Shown piece by piece: positions 1 to 12,526 of a stretch of 64,000 nucleotides of DNA. The stretch's first letter is position 1. Every line of letters starts with the position of its first letter. Below the pieces are notes generated by a model. That model saw only the letters and a program-made list of their open reading frames with translations, did no database searches and had not been told where the DNA came from. This stretch comes from Lamellibrachia satsuma. Its lineage: Eukaryota > Annelida > Polychaeta > Sabellida > Siboglinidae. Position numbers and translations under genes: made by a program. The stretch lies in the NCBI GenBank assembly GCA_033239005.1, contig BSQZ01000073.1, forward strand, positions 2,916,001 to 2,980,000. Direction: 5' to 3'.

Positions 1-3000
1 TAGCATTGTCGAAGCCACTGGGTATCCTTGGACATAGCATTGTCCGTGTATCTGTGGACAGAGCATTTTCGAAGCTACACTGTCCGTGGACAGAGCATTG
101 TCGAGGCTAATATGTGTCCGTGGACGGGGAATTGTTGAGGTTACTGTGTGTCCGTGGAAAAAAACATTGTTGAGGCTACTATGTGTCCGTGGACATAGCA
201 TTGTCGAGGCTACTGTGTGTCCGAGAACAGAGCCTTGTCGAGGCTAATGTGTGTCCGTGGACAGAGCATTGTAGAGGCTACTGTGTGTCAGTGAACAGAG
301 CATTGTTGAGGCTACTGTGTGTCCGTGGACAGAGCATTTTCGAGGCTACTGTCTGTTCGTGGACAGATAATTGTCGAAGCTACTGTATATCCGTGGACAG
401 AGCATTGTCGAGGATAATTTGTGTCCGTGGACGGAGCATTGTCGAGGCTACTGTGGATCCGTGGACGGAGCATTGAGAGAGAGGCCACTGTGTGTCCGTG
501 GAAAGAACATTGAGAGAGACTACTGTTTGTCCGTGGACATAGCATTTTGGAAGGTATCCTTGGACAGAGAATTGTCGAGGCTACTGTATGTCCGTGGACA
601 CAGCATTGTCGAGGCTATTGTGTGTCCGTGGACGGAGCATTGTCGAGGGTACTGTGTGTCTGTGGACAGAGCATTGTCGAGGCCATTGGGTATCAGTGGA
701 CGGAGCATTGTCGTGGCGACTGTGTGTCCGTGGACGGAGCATTGTCGAGGCTACTGTGTATCCGTGGACTGAGCATTGTCGAGGCTACTGTGCGTCCGTG
801 GACGAAACATTGCAGTGGCTACTGTGTTTCCGTGGACAAAGCATTGTCGAGGCTACTTTGGATCCGTGGACGGAGCATTGAGATAGGCTACTGTGTGTCC
901 GTCAACAGAGCATTGAGAGAGGCTGCTGTGTGTCCTTGGACAGAACATTGAGAGGCGCTATAGTCTGTCCGTGGACATAGCATTTTCGATGCCACTGGGT
1001 ATACTTGGACAGAGCATTGTCGAGGCTACTGTGTGTACGTGGACAGAGCATTGTCGGGGCCCCTGGGTATCTGTGAACGGAGCATTGTGGAGACTACTAC
1101 TGTGTTTCCGTGGACGGAGCATTGTCGAGGCTACTGGGTATCCGTGGACACAGCCTTGCCGATGCTTCTGTGTAACCGTGGACAGAGCATTGAGAGAAGC
1201 TACTGTGTGTCAGTGGACGGGGCACTGTCGAGGCTACTCGGTGTCCGTGGACATAGAATTGCCAATGCTACTTTGTGTCCGTGGACAGAGCATTTTCGAG
1301 GCTACTGTGTGTCCGTGGACATAGCATTGTAGACGCTTCTGTGTGCCCGTGGACAGAGCATTGCCGATGCTACTGTGCATCCGTGGAAGGAGCCTTGTCG
1401 AGTCTACTGTATATCCGTGGAGAGAGCATTGAGAGAGGCTGCTGTGTGTCCGTGGACAGATCATTGTAGAGGCTACTGTGTATACGTGGTCAGAGCATTG
1501 TCGAAGCTAATGTGCATCTATGGAGAAAGCATTTTCGAGGCTACTGTGTGTCCGTGGACAGAGCATTGCCGAGGCTACTTTGTATCCGTGGAAACAGCTT
1601 TGTCAATGCTATTGTGTGTCCGTGCACGGAGCTTTTTCGGGGCAACGGTGTGTCCGTGGACAGAGCATTGTAGTGGCTACTTTGTTTCCGTGGACAGAGC
1701 ATTTTCGATGCTACTGTGTGTCCCTGGACATAGTGTGGTAGACGCTTCTGTGTGTCCGTGGACAGAGCATTGTCGAAGCTACTGTGCATCCGTGGAAGGA
1801 GCCTTGTTAATTCTACTGTGTATCAGTGGACAGAGCCTTGTCGAGGCTACTGTGTATCCGTGGACAGAGCATTGAGAGAGGCTACTGTGTGTCCGTGGAC
1901 AGAACATTGTAGAGGCTACTGTGTATACGTGGACAGATCATTGTCGAGGCTAATGTGCGTCTATGGACAAAGCATTGTCGAGGCTACTGTGTGTCCTTGG
2001 ACGGAGCATTTTCGAGGCTACTGTATGTCCGTGGACAGAGCATTGCCGAGGCTACTTTGTATCCGTGGACACAGCTTTTTCAATGCTATTGTGTGTCCGT
2101 GGACGGAGCTTTTTCGAGGCAACAGTGTGTCCGTGGACAGAGCATTGTCGAGGCTACTGTTTGTCCGTGGACAGAGGATTGTAGATGGTACTGTGTGTCT
2201 GTGGACAGAGCATTGTCGAGGCTTCTAAGTGTCCGTGGAAAGAGCATTGTCGAAGCTACACTGTGCCAGTCCACAGAGCATTGTCGAGGGTACACTCTCT
2301 CCGTTGATAGAGCATTGTCGAGTCTACTGTGTATCCGTGGACACAGCCTTGTCAAGGCTATTGTTTGTCCGTGGAAGGAGCATTTTCAAGGCTGCAGTGT
2401 GTCCGTGGACAGAGCATTGTCGAGGTTACTGTTTGTCCGTGGACATAGCATTTTAGAGGCAACTGTGTTTCCATGGACAAAGCATTTTCGAGGCTACTGT
2501 GTATCCGTGGACAGAGCATTGTCGAAACTGCACTGTGTCCGGGGACAGAGCATTTTCGAGGCTACACTGTGCCCGTGGACGGAGCATTGTCGAGGCTACA
2601 CTGTGTCCGTGGATAGAGCATTGTCGAAGCTACTGTGTATCCGGGGTCGCAGCCTTGTCAAGGCTATTGTGTGTCCGTGGACATAGCATTGTCGAGGCCA
2701 CTGGGTATACTTGGACAGAGCATTGTCGAGGCTACTGTATTTCCGTGGACATAGCATTGTCGAGGCTACTGTGTGTCCGTGGACGGAGCATTGTCGAGGC
2801 TACTGTGTGTCCGTGGACAGAGCATTGTCGAGGCTACTGCGTATTCGTGGACAGAGCATTGTCAAGGCTACTGTGTATTCGTGGACAGAGCATTGTCGAC
2901 GTTACTGTGTATTCGTGGACAGAGCATTGTCGACGTTACTGTGTATCCGTGGACAGAGCCTTGTCGAGGCTAATGTGTATCCGTGGACAGAGCCTTGTCG

Positions 3001-5128
3001 TGGCTAATGTGTGTCTGTGGTCCGAGCATTGTAAAGGCCACTGTGTATCAGTGAACGAGCACTGTCGAGGCTACTGTGTATCCGTGGAAAGAGCATTGTC
3101 GAAGCTACACTGTGCCAGTCCACAGAGCATTGTCGAGGGTACACTCTCTCCGTTGATAGAGCATTGTCGAGTCTACTGTGTATCCGTGGACACAGCCTTG
3201 TCAAGGCTATTGTTTGTCCGTGGAAGGAGCATTTTCAAGGCTGCAGTGTGTCCGTGGACAGAGCATTGTCGAGGTTACTGTTTGTCCGTGGACATAGCAT
3301 TTTAGAGGCAACTGTGTTTCCATGGACAAAGCATTTTCGAGGCTACTGTGTATCCGTGGACAGAGCATTGTCGAAACTGCACTGTGTCCGGGGACAGAGC
3401 ATTTTCGAGGCTACACTGTGCCCGTGGACGGAGCATTGTCGAGGCTACACTGTGTCCGTGGATAGAGCATTGTCGAAGCTACTGTGTATCCGGGGTCGCA
3501 GCCTTGTCAAGGCTATTGTGTGTCCGTGGACATAGCATTGTCGAGGCCACTGGGTATACTTGGACAGAGCATTGTCGAGGCTACTGTATTTCCGTGGACA
3601 TAGCATTGTCGAGGCTACTGTGTGTCCGTGGACGGAGCATTGTCGAGGCTACTGTGTGTCCGTGGACAGAGCATTGTCGAGGCTACTGCGTATTCGTGGA
3701 CAGAGCATTGTCAAGGCTACTGTGTATTCGTGGACAGAGCATTGTCGACGTTACTGTGTATTCGTGGACAGAGCATTGTCGACGTTACTGTGTATCCGTG
3801 GACAGAGCCTTGTCGAGGCTAATGTGTATCCGTGGACAGAGCCTTGTCGTGGCTAATGTGTGTCTGTGGTCCGAGCATTGTAAAGGCCACTGTGTATCAG
3901 TGAACGAGCATTGTCGAGGCTACTGTGTATCCGTGGACAGAGCACTGTCGAAGCTACCCTGTGTCCGTGGACAGAGCATTGTTGATGGTACCCTGTGTCC
4001 GTGGACAGAGCATTGTTGAGTCTACTGTGTGTCCGTGGACAGAGCATTTTCGGGGCTACTGTGTGTTCGTGGACAGAGCATTGTCGAGGCTACTGTGTAT
4101 CCGTGGACAGAGCACTGTCGACGTTTATGTGTGTCCGTGGACAGAGCATCGTGGAAGCTACTGTGTATCCGTGGATGACGCATTGTCGAGGCTACTGTGA
4201 ATCCATTAGACAAAACATTGTAGAGGCTACTGTGTGTCGGTGGACAGAGCATTTTCGAGGTTACTGCGTGTCCGTGGACAAAACATTGTCGAGGCTACTA
4301 TGTGTCATTGGACAGAACATTGAGAGAGGCTTCTGTGTGTCCGTCGACAGAGCATTGAGAGAGGCTGCTGTGTGGCCGTGGACAGAACACTGAGAGAGGC
4401 TATTGTGTGTCCGTGGACATAGCATTGTCGAGGCAACTGGATATACTTGGACAGAGCATTGTCGAGGCTACTGTATGTCCGTGGACATAGCATTGTCGAG
4501 GCTACTGTGTGTCCGTGGTCGGGGCATTGTCGAGGTTTCTGTGTGTCCGTGGACAGAGCATTGTCGAGGCTACTGCGTATTCGTGGACAGAGCATTGTCA
4601 AGGCTACTGTGTATTCGTGGACAGAGCATTGTCGAGGCTACTGTGTGTCCTTGGACAGAGCATTGTCGAGGGTACTGTGTGTTCGTGGACAGAGCATTGT
4701 CGAGTTTAATGTGTGTCCATGGACGGAGCATTGTCGAGGCTACTGTGTGTCCGTGGACAATACATTGTAGAGGCTACTGTGTGTCCGTGGACAGAGCATT
4801 GTGGAGGCTATTGTGGATCCGTGGACGGAGCATTGAGAGAGGCTACTGTGTGTCCGTAGACAGAGCATTGATACAGGCTGCTGTTTGTCCGTGGACAGAG
4901 CATTTTCTAGGGTATCCTTGGACAGAGCATTGTCGAGGCTACTGTATGTCCCTGGACATAGCTTTGTCGAGGCTATTGTGTGTCCGTGGACGGAGCATTT
5001 TCGAGACTACTGTGTGTCCGTAGACAGAGCATTGTCGAAGCTACTGTGTGTCCGTGGACAGAGCATTGTCGAGGCTACTCTGTTTCCGTGGACGGGGCTT
5101 TGTCGAGGCTAGTGAGTGTCCTGTACAG
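1..5128. repeat. 34-bp minisatellite array, about 150 units
   Basis: The whole segment is built from degenerate copies of a 34-bp unit. Each unit contains gtccgtggacagagcattg followed by tcgaggctactgtg. The array enters from the left edge of the window, so its true start is not visible, and it decays near 5130. Because 34 is not a multiple of three and stop codons are rare in the unit, reading frames stay open for long stretches and give spurious 34-residue protein repeats on the plus strand. Variant units are interspersed, for example units with attgagagaggct in place of attgtcgaggct. I see no reason to call it coding. Confidence 0.97.
2232..3929. repeat. 849-bp higher-order tandem duplication inside the 34-bp array
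   Basis: The block 2232-3080 is repeated at 3081-3929. It holds about 25 monomers, one of them a base short (25 x 34 - 1 = 849). The variant monomers recur in the same order in both copies, including one carrying ccagtccacagag and one carrying ctctctccgttgatag. By eye the only difference I found is cact versus catt near the end. This indicates a recent unequal exchange or replication-based duplication of a whole block. Confidence 0.93.
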
Positions 5129-6310
<1,182 letters not shown>

Positions 6311-6313
6311 ATT

Positions 6314-6405
6314 GTTATATTGTATAGCCTATTGGTTATGTGGTTATATTGTAGGGCCTATTGGTTGTTATAGTTATATTGTTTGACTTATTGGTTATAA
6401 TGGTA
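6314..6405. repeat. Three imperfect ~30-bp tandem repeats
   Basis: Three degenerate copies begin with gttatattgt at 6314, 6343 and 6373. Each ends in cctattggtt or ttattggtt, giving a period of 29-30 bp. Confidence 0.8.
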
Positions 6406-6607
6406 AAAGGATTGTTCGTCACGTTTTATACTACACCCCCAGGCATATATCTTCATTACAACGCTATCTCGACTGGGAAGCATTCAGTCACGCAGCAATT
6501 ACTGCGCGAAGAATATTCGTTCTAATATTCACCACTATCACAGCCAGGTACTCATGTATACAGTTGAGAGAACTTGCGTAACGTGGAGTGAACGAAATGT
6601 CGCCGAC

Positions 6608-6735
6608 TTTACATAAACGTTTACCTGTGATCCCTGGACCCAAACATTCTAGATAAGAATAACCATAACCCTTTACATAACCGCATACCTGTGATCCCTG
6701 GACCCAAACATTCTAGATAAGCTTATTGAATGGTG
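6608..6735. repeat. 64-bp imperfect tandem duplication
   Basis: The stretch tttacataa..tacctgtgatccctggaccc and the following ttctagataag occur at 6608 and again at 6672, offset by 64 bp, with a few substitutions. Confidence 0.85.
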
Positions 6736-7107
6736 TTGTTCTTCGTCCTCGACTACAAACACTGTATTGAGATTCACACTTGTAGCTTTTATCACATCCC
6801 AAATATGAAAATGAGAAGAAGCGATTTAAGTATTCTCAGAACACGATTATGCAGTTATAACCCCTTTTTGTCTCTAATAGTGACACTATATTAATATGAA
6901 AAACAGTTTGTTGTTGTTTTTAGCAAAGCTGTTAGGCCTATGAGTCACAATTTACCGATCGGGTCGGCTCTGGCCAACATTTCTAATTAAATAAATTAGT
7001 CTTGATCCCACAATTGTTATTTCTTTCCCAGCAGCTGCACTTGGCTTACTCTATATCTGCTAATTGCATATGCATCTACCGTCTTCCTGCACGCAAATAA
7101 TTTTTTT
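6736..7107. other. Unassigned AT-rich spacer
   Basis: No gene, repeat or recognisable element fragment seen. The LINE fragment that follows begins abruptly at about 7108. Confidence 0.5.
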
Positions 7108-7505
7108 AGGAATTTCAAGATTTCCTTGAAACCACCTTAAAATTCCAAGAAGAACTTTATATGTTCGGAGGTTTCAATATCCACCTTGATTTACCAAGTC
7201 TAGATACTAGATTACTTGTGGATGTCCTTCAAACATATGCATTACATAAACACGTTTCATTTCCTACTGATGTTCATGTTCATTGGCTCGACTTGTTTAT
7301 TACTAGATCAAGGCAATATTTCATACTAATGGTTTATCAAGTCGGGTCAAGACCTAGAAAAAATTATCACATTTCAACCAATAAATAAAATTAACATAGA
7401 TACCCTTTAAGATGATCTTGCAAATTCAAATATATTGATCCAACCGAAATCTCCATTATGCAAGCTTGTTAATCAGTACTATAAAACATTAAAGGTGCTT
7501 AACTA
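7108..7505 (+). pseudogene. LINE endonuclease (APE/EEP) fragment, broken
   Basis: The translation begins EFQDFLETTLKFQEELYMF at 7108 and continues into FGGFNIHLD, the degenerate form of the GDFNIH block of LINE endonucleases. HWLDLFITRS, a conserved block upstream of the SDH motif, follows. After about 7330 the reading frame shifts, and a second frame gives an ITFQPINKINIDTL segment, a stop codon, then DDLANSNILIQPKS and LVNQYYKTLKVL. That is the linker between endonuclease and RT in CR1/L2-like elements. No RT follows, so this is an internal scrap of a non-LTR retrotransposon. The Gly-Asp-Phe-Asn aspartate is replaced by Gly, so it would be inactive. Confidence 0.82.
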
Positions 7506-7814
7506 ATTCGATTTTTTGCTAGTCTCATTTCAAATTAATTTTGCAAAAAATCAAACCCACGTTTTATCCACTGCAACATGTTAGCTCGTTTGTGCAACTT
7601 TTGTTTTTAGTTTCTGTGAAATCATCAGAGAAACTATTACATTAGTTAGTGCTTGTTGAAGCATTTACTGAAGTAAACATAGAATTGCTGAAAAAATCAC
7701 GATTTTCTTCCTTGGTGAAATTTCGTAACTTTGTCATGTGATCGCGAGAGGATGGAAGTCACACCCATGACGTTTGTTTCTTTCCTTTCTGAAGAAACTA
7801 TTCTTTCTTCTAGT
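7506..7814. other. Unassigned spacer
   Basis: No open frame or repeat that I can assign. Confidence 0.45.
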
Positions 7815-8275
7815 GACAAAACACTTTTGCAAGTGGTGTACTAATTTGCTCAACAATTTCCTTAAGCAGTTTTGGTAGTACCCTATCAACTCCCGGTGAT
7901 TTAGTATCTTTCATCTTCTTATAGTTCTTTGGCATCCTGGACCTCTTCCCTTGTTTCCTTAATGGAACAAATTTATCAGTAATGCCCTCAATCTCATATT
8001 TTAAACAAGTCCAGCATTCTGTTGCCGTCTTGTTCTTCAGCAAATTATTCCAAACTACATTTGTTGAATTTCCTCCTCCATTGTTTGTTATATATAATCC
8101 CTGTTTTTACTTTTATATTAACAGGGATTTGGTTATGGTCACTTGAACCCAAAGGTTCATGTATATTAACATTGTCAACTAATTAATTTTGAGAAGGCAA
8201 AATTAAATCTAACACATTCTCACCTTTGGTTGGTTCCAAGACATGTTGAGCCAGCTTACCAACCCTATTTGAATC
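7815..8275 (-). pseudogene. LINE A copy 3: CR1-like fragment (endonuclease end joined to RT start)
   Basis: Read on the minus strand, the segment gives AQHVLEPTKGENVLDLI, then a GSSDHNQI-type endonuclease C-terminus at about 8100-8275. KYEIEGITDKFVPLRK and, after a short internal deletion, KSPGVDRVLPKLLKEIVEQI follow to 7815. The same peptides occur in the LINE A copies at 8940-11916 and 43520-46880, so this is the same family. The part between the linker and the KSPGVD block of the RT is missing, and both ends are truncated. The aligned frames are broken by stops. Confidence 0.82.
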
Positions 8276-8830
8276 AGCTATATATAATTATCTATGCATG
8301 CTTGATATATTATATTGGTATAACATTATATATTAATAATCATAATTTATGTGAGTAAATAAATTTTGACTTATGAATATTATTGCGCCCTAGAAATCAA
8401 AAAGAATGAAAAATGGCTAAACTAACACTGCTTTCCACTACCTATGGCTAAGAGCTTTGTCATTTTGGCAGCTGTATGTGATATTCCATACCAACTACTG
8501 CACATTTGTAATTGTACATAGTTTAGTTATATTCATTGACATTGTTGACGTTGTTAGTGGTCACCCATTATCGCCCAAAACAACATTATTATCTTGCTCG
8601 TAAACCACTTGTCACCACATTCAAGCAGCTTGTATTTATTTTAAATGATTTAAAGCATCCTCATAAAACATTAGCACTCATGCATGTAGGGTTGTGGATC
8701 TGTTGGGGGCTAGGCGTCTGCATAAAACTCCCCAATATCACTATCCACATCTTCCAAATAGGAAATAGTCCCATCACTTGAAGAATCAGCGGATTCCGAC
8801 GTTGCGTTGCGAAATTGGCCTTACTGTCGA
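8276..8830. other. Unassigned AT-rich spacer
   Basis: Nothing recognisable. A short frame at 8536-8781 has no family resemblance that I can see and lies in no supported context. Confidence 0.45.
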
Positions 8831-8979
8831 TACGTCACGGATACCGCCCGCAGTCGCTAGATGTCGCTACAAACTGGTACATTTTGTGTACACAAAGCAT
8901 GACGAAATAAGCCCTTTTACGGGGTGACCGAGAGGATTTAAACATAATTTGAATAGCAGTAAACGGTATCCGTGATGTA
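8831..8979. repeat. Possible 149-bp MITE-like element bounded by inverted repeats
   Basis: The sequence tacgtcacggatacc at 8831-8845 is matched in inverted orientation by ggtatccgtgatgta at 8965-8979, with one mismatch in 15. The size and terminal inverted repeats fit a miniature inverted-repeat element. No flanking target duplication is clear, and the right end runs into the 5' region of LINE A. Confidence 0.35.
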
Positions 8980-8986
8980 ACGGTGT

Positions 8987-9960
8987 ATGACAGTGAAATA
9001 TCTGCAGGAGCAGGTAATTGAACTAAGGCATATGATTTTGACGATGACAGGGCAGGGTGAGACAGAAGAGAGCAGAGGTGGTGAGAACGAGGAGAGCAGA
9101 GGTGGTGAGAACAAGGAGAGCAGTGGCAATGTGAAGGAGAAAGCTGGTAAGAAGAAGAAAGATGGAAAAAGGAAGAATGTGCAACAAAAGGAACATAACC
9201 GAGTGAGTGAAGAGGGATTGTCAGGTGGCAGGATGGTCGAGGATAACAAGAGCAGGGAAAAGGAGAAGACTGTGGATCAGAAGAAGAAAGATGACAGAAG
9301 GCAGAGTATGCAACAAAAGAGAGGTAAGCGGGTGAGTGGAGAGGGATTGCCAGGTGGTAAGACAGTAAAGGTTGATGATAGGAGGGAAAGGGGGCATACT
9401 AGTAGTGTGCAACAGGAAAGGAGCTTTGCTGATGTAGTATCACAGGGGAAAGCGAGGAAAGCCCGGGTATTCATGGGGGAATCCATCATTAGGAAAGTGG
9501 ATATGACATAACAGTATGCCTACCAGGGGCAAAAATAGAGGATATAGCAGAGAAGGCAGGACAAGTCATGGGTGGTGGCACGGGAGGTGCTGTTCTCGTG
9601 CATGTGGGAACGAACAATGCCGAGAAGGAGGGAACGTTAGCCATCGTTGGTAAGTACAGGAGGTTGATCAAGACACTTAAAGAGGCACGAGTTGGACAGA
9701 TTGTATTGTCAGGGATATTACCAATAATGGGAGGCAGGGGTTAGGAATATAGGAACTGTAGGAGGATGGCGATCAACACACAGGTACAGAACGTATGTAT
9801 GGAGGAGGGAGTAGGCTTCGTAGACATGTGATTAAACTATGTGGGAAGAGATTACTTTTTCATGAGAGATGGACTTCATCTGACAGGGAAGGGTGCTGCA
9901 GTTCTTGTGTGTGAGTTTGCCAGAGTTGTCGACGAGGGCACAGGTACCATAAATTATTTA
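8987..9960 (+). pseudogene. LINE A ORF1: Lys/Glu-rich region plus SGNH-type esterase, broken
   Basis: The first ~160 residues (8987-9465) are very rich in Lys, Glu, Arg and Gly, with internal near-repeats (GENEESRGGEN, KKKDDRRQSMQQKR). They are followed by RVFMGESIIRKVD, the block-I serine region (the sister copy at 46 kb has GDSIVRKTD). A stop and frameshift follow. In another frame VCLPGAKIEDIAEKA, VLVHVGTNN (the GTNN block III, about 9592-9618) and MRDGLHLTGKGAAV (block V Asp-x-x-His, about 9859-9900) are visible. In CR1-type elements this domain is a lipid/ester hydrolase-like ORF1 module. Frameshifts and stops make it non-functional. Confidence 0.85.
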
Positions 9961-10059
9961 AACTAGATGCGCAGGGGGAACTGACAGAGAAAACTCAAAG
10001 GAGTACTACTACAAATACACATCCAAAGAAATGTTCACCAATAAATTCAGACAATGAAC

Positions 10060-10755
10060 TTAAATGTGTATGCTTAAATGCCAGGAGCATAATAAATAAA
10101 AAAATTTAGTTAGACATTATGGTAGCAGATATTGATCCTCATGTAATAGGCATCACAGAATCATGGGCAAATGAACATATAGTAGATGCTGAGTTAGCAC
10201 TGACAGGCTATGTAATGTTTAGGAAGGATAGACGAGAAAGAAGGGGAGGTGGAGTAATTTTTTATATTAAAGAATCTATCCAAGCATATGAAATAACACT
10301 GAAAAGTGAAGCAGATAGTGAGGAAGCAATTTGGTGTAACATAGTTACCAGGAACTCAACATTAACAATAGGAGTAGTTTATCGTAGTCTTAACAAGACA
10401 AGGACAAGAGGAAGATGTAAAACTACAAAAGGCTATTAGGGAGGTGAGCAAGGGGGAATGTGTTATAATGGTTGATTTTAACCATGGCCATATACAGTGG
10501 GAATCATTAGAGAGTGCTGGAAGTGACGACCATCAGTTTCTACATCTAACACAGGATTGTTTCCTTACTCAACATGTCTTGGAACCAACCAGAGGTGGGA
10601 ATGTGTTTGATTTAATTTTGTCTTCACAAAATGAATTAGTTGACAATGTTAAAATACACGAACCTTTGGGTTCAAATGACCATAACCAAATCCATTTTAA
10701 TATAAAAGTAAAAACAGGGAATACATATACAAAACAGTGGAGAAGGCAAATATAA
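10060..10755 (+). pseudogene. LINE A endonuclease domain (APE type), broken
   Basis: The block starts with CLNARSIINKK, then IDPHVIGITESWANEHI (the catalytic Glu block), GYVMFRKDRRERRGGGV and IGVVYRS. After a frameshift near 10400 come VSKGECVIMVDFNHG, LTQHVLEPTRGGNVFDLI and PLGSNDHNQIHF. The canonical GDFN and SDH motifs appear as VDFN and NDH, so two catalytic-site neighbours have drifted. The frame ends at 10755, and the following ~400 bp is a stop-riddled endonuclease-RT linker in several frames. Confidence 0.88.
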
Positions 10756-11389
10756 AGTGATCAGAACATATCTAGCGAATATAAATTGGAATAAATTGCT
10801 GAAGAACAAGACAGCAACATAATGCTGGACTTGTTTAAAATATGAGATTGAGGGCATTATTGAGAAATTTGTTCCATTAAGAAAAAAAAGGGAAAAGATC
10901 CAGGAAATAACACCTGTCAAAAGAGGCTATTAGAAAAATTGCTCACAAACAGATGCTGTGGAGGGTATGTAGACACACTGGAAATGTAGAAGACTACACA
11001 AACTACAAAGAGGCACTTAACCTAGCTACAACTGAAATTAGAAAATCTAAGAACCTTTGAAAACAAATTGGCAGGTAATATAAAAATGACAGCAAGAGTT
11101 TCTATGCTTATGTAAGGAGTAAACAGAAAGTTCGAGATAAGGTCGGACTACTGGAAAACAACAGTGAAAACATAATTTCGGACGGGTTCCAAATGGCAGA
11201 AGACCTGAATGATACAGATAAACAAAGTTTACAGGATGATTCAGAAAAATGGTAAATGTTATTCAATTTTGGGAAATGTAAATGCATACACATAGGACGT
11301 TGAAATATGGACGAGGAATATAAAATAGGGGATGCTGTACTAGGTAGAACCACACTGAAAAGGACTTAGGAGTAACATTTAGTGCTTAA

Positions 11390-11797
11390 GTGAAAGTTTC
11401 AGAACAATGTGGGATTGCTGCTTCGAAAGGAAATAAAATTCTAGGGCTAATTAGGAGAACTATCCCGTATAAGGAGAAACATCTAATTGTACCCCTGTAC
11501 AAAGCAATAGTTAGACCACATTTGGAATATTGTATTCAAGCATGGAGGCCATATCGTAAAAAAGACATTGACAAGCTAGAAAGGATACAACGAAGAGCAA
11601 ATAAAATGATTCCAGAATTGAGAGACCTTAGTTACGAAAGTCGCTTATTACAATGTGGTTTGACAACATTAGAGACCAGGAGACTAAGAGGAGACCAAAT
11701 AGAAGTGTTTAAAATAGTGAACGGTTATGAAGATGTTGATAGGAATATGTTCTTCAAACTTAAAGAATGTTTAAAAATAGAATTGACAGATATCTGA
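11390..11797 (+). pseudogene. LINE A reverse transcriptase C-terminal region
   Basis: An open stretch begins MKVSEQCGIAASKGNKIL, continues through LIRRTIPYKEKHLIVPLY and RPHLEYCIQAWRPYRKKD, and reaches LETRRLRGDQIEVFKIVNG. This is the thumb and C-terminal region of CR1-like RTs, downstream of the YADD box. It is nearly identical to 43620-44190 on the minus strand. It stops early: the last ~55 residues, present in the sister copy after NLKEG, are missing by deletion. The palm with the catalytic aspartates is absent from this element. Confidence 0.9.
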
Positions 11798-11896
11798 TAA
11801 CAGCGGGCTACACATAGATGAGAAAATTGTTGGACTCTCGATAAGCCAATGGCTTCCTTGTCCACTTGCCATCTGGAACTTGTTGTTCGAGATGGC

Positions 11897-11916
11897 AATC
11901 TTGTTAAATCTTGTTA
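11897..11916 (+). repeat. LINE A 3'-terminal tandem repeat, (AATCTTGTTA)x2
   Basis: Two direct 10-bp repeats end the element, followed by AATT. The sister element on the minus strand ends with the same two repeats at 43520-43539. CR1-type LINEs characteristically end in short tandem repeats rather than poly(A), so this marks the real 3' end. Confidence 0.85.
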
Positions 11917-12027
11917 AATTATTTTTAGAGTATAACCAATGCAGTTTGGGAGGAAAAAGTCATTTCGCGTAGCCTTTAATTCTGTAGGAAATGTAGTAAT
12001 ATTTCGCCGTAAACTAAAATCGATTAT

Positions 12028-12095
12028 GAACTGCTTAACCCCTGTTGTTTTGGTGCGCTGCCGACCTTGGGTTTCCCGAGGATTTTAGCGCAATA
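12028..12095 (+). repeat. Dispersed stem-loop repeat, copy 1
   Basis: The sequence starts gaactgcttaaccc and contains ttttggtgcgctgccga, cttgggt and attttagcgcaa. A second copy lies at 39112-39180. TGCGCT (12054-12059) can pair with AGCGCA (12087-12092) around a ~27-nt loop, and both copies keep this pairing while the loop varies in length. Function is unknown; it may be the end of a non-autonomous element. Confidence 0.7.
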
Positions 12096-12526
12096 TCAGT
12101 ATTTTATATATTATTATTATAAATTATTCAAAGCGATGATCTTTTTTCATGTATATTGCTTTTGGATGATGATTTTTCCCGAACATTTATTTTAACTGTT
12201 CGAGTCAATGGATTTGTTTATGATGAGCAGATTCAATAATTTTAAATGTTGAATAGATGGGTATAATAATGTCCTCCCGTGCTAAGCGGCTATGCATTTA
12301 GAACCAGCTACCATGTGACGTGATGTCATCGTCACCGGCTCGCCAAGAATGTGGCACTATGGACGAGGTGTGTCATCCCGGTGTGTCGGCGACTCCCGCG
12401 GTGCACAGGGCTGTTCACGGCAGGCGACATCGGATACGGTGTCAATATTGTCGTCTACCCGGATTGGTGGCGATTATTCATCGTGCTTTGCGGGTCACGA
12501 CAGCTAACGGATCGCGATGAGAACTG
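12096..12526. other. Unassigned spacer
   Basis: A 66-residue frame at 12320-12520 is Arg/His/Cys-rich (for example RCQYCRLPGLVAIIHRAL). It resembles nothing I recognise, and a short frame like this is weak evidence. Confidence 0.4.

Larger units (their letters stand above)
8940..11916 (+). mobile_element. LINE A copy 1, CR1-like non-LTR retrotransposon, internally deleted
   Basis: Order along the plus strand is a charged ORF1 start, an SGNH/GDSL esterase domain, an APE endonuclease, the endonuclease-RT linker, the RT C-terminal region, then a short 3' UTR ending in two copies of AATCTTGTTA. This is the layout of CR1-superfamily elements whose ORF1 carries an esterase. The RT palm is deleted: the linker block ending near VRDKVG (about 11150) runs almost directly into the post-YADD block DTDKQSLQDD (about 11215). 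Numerous stops and frameshifts are present. A minus-strand sister copy lies at 43520-46880. Confidence 0.9.

Noticed and set aside
1..5128. 34-residue protein repeats such as SVDRALSRLLCVRGQSIVEA that resemble TPR/PPR-length solenoids
   Set aside because: They arise from reading a 34-bp DNA repeat in all three frames; reading frames on both strands are open and no codon bias, start context or splice structure is present.
8536..8781. 81-residue frame as a host exon
   Set aside because: Unrecognised and flanked by TE debris; no splice or start evidence.
12320..12520. Cys/Arg/His-rich 66-residue frame as a zinc-binding protein
   Set aside because: Only one C-x2-C pair, no recognised fold, and short.
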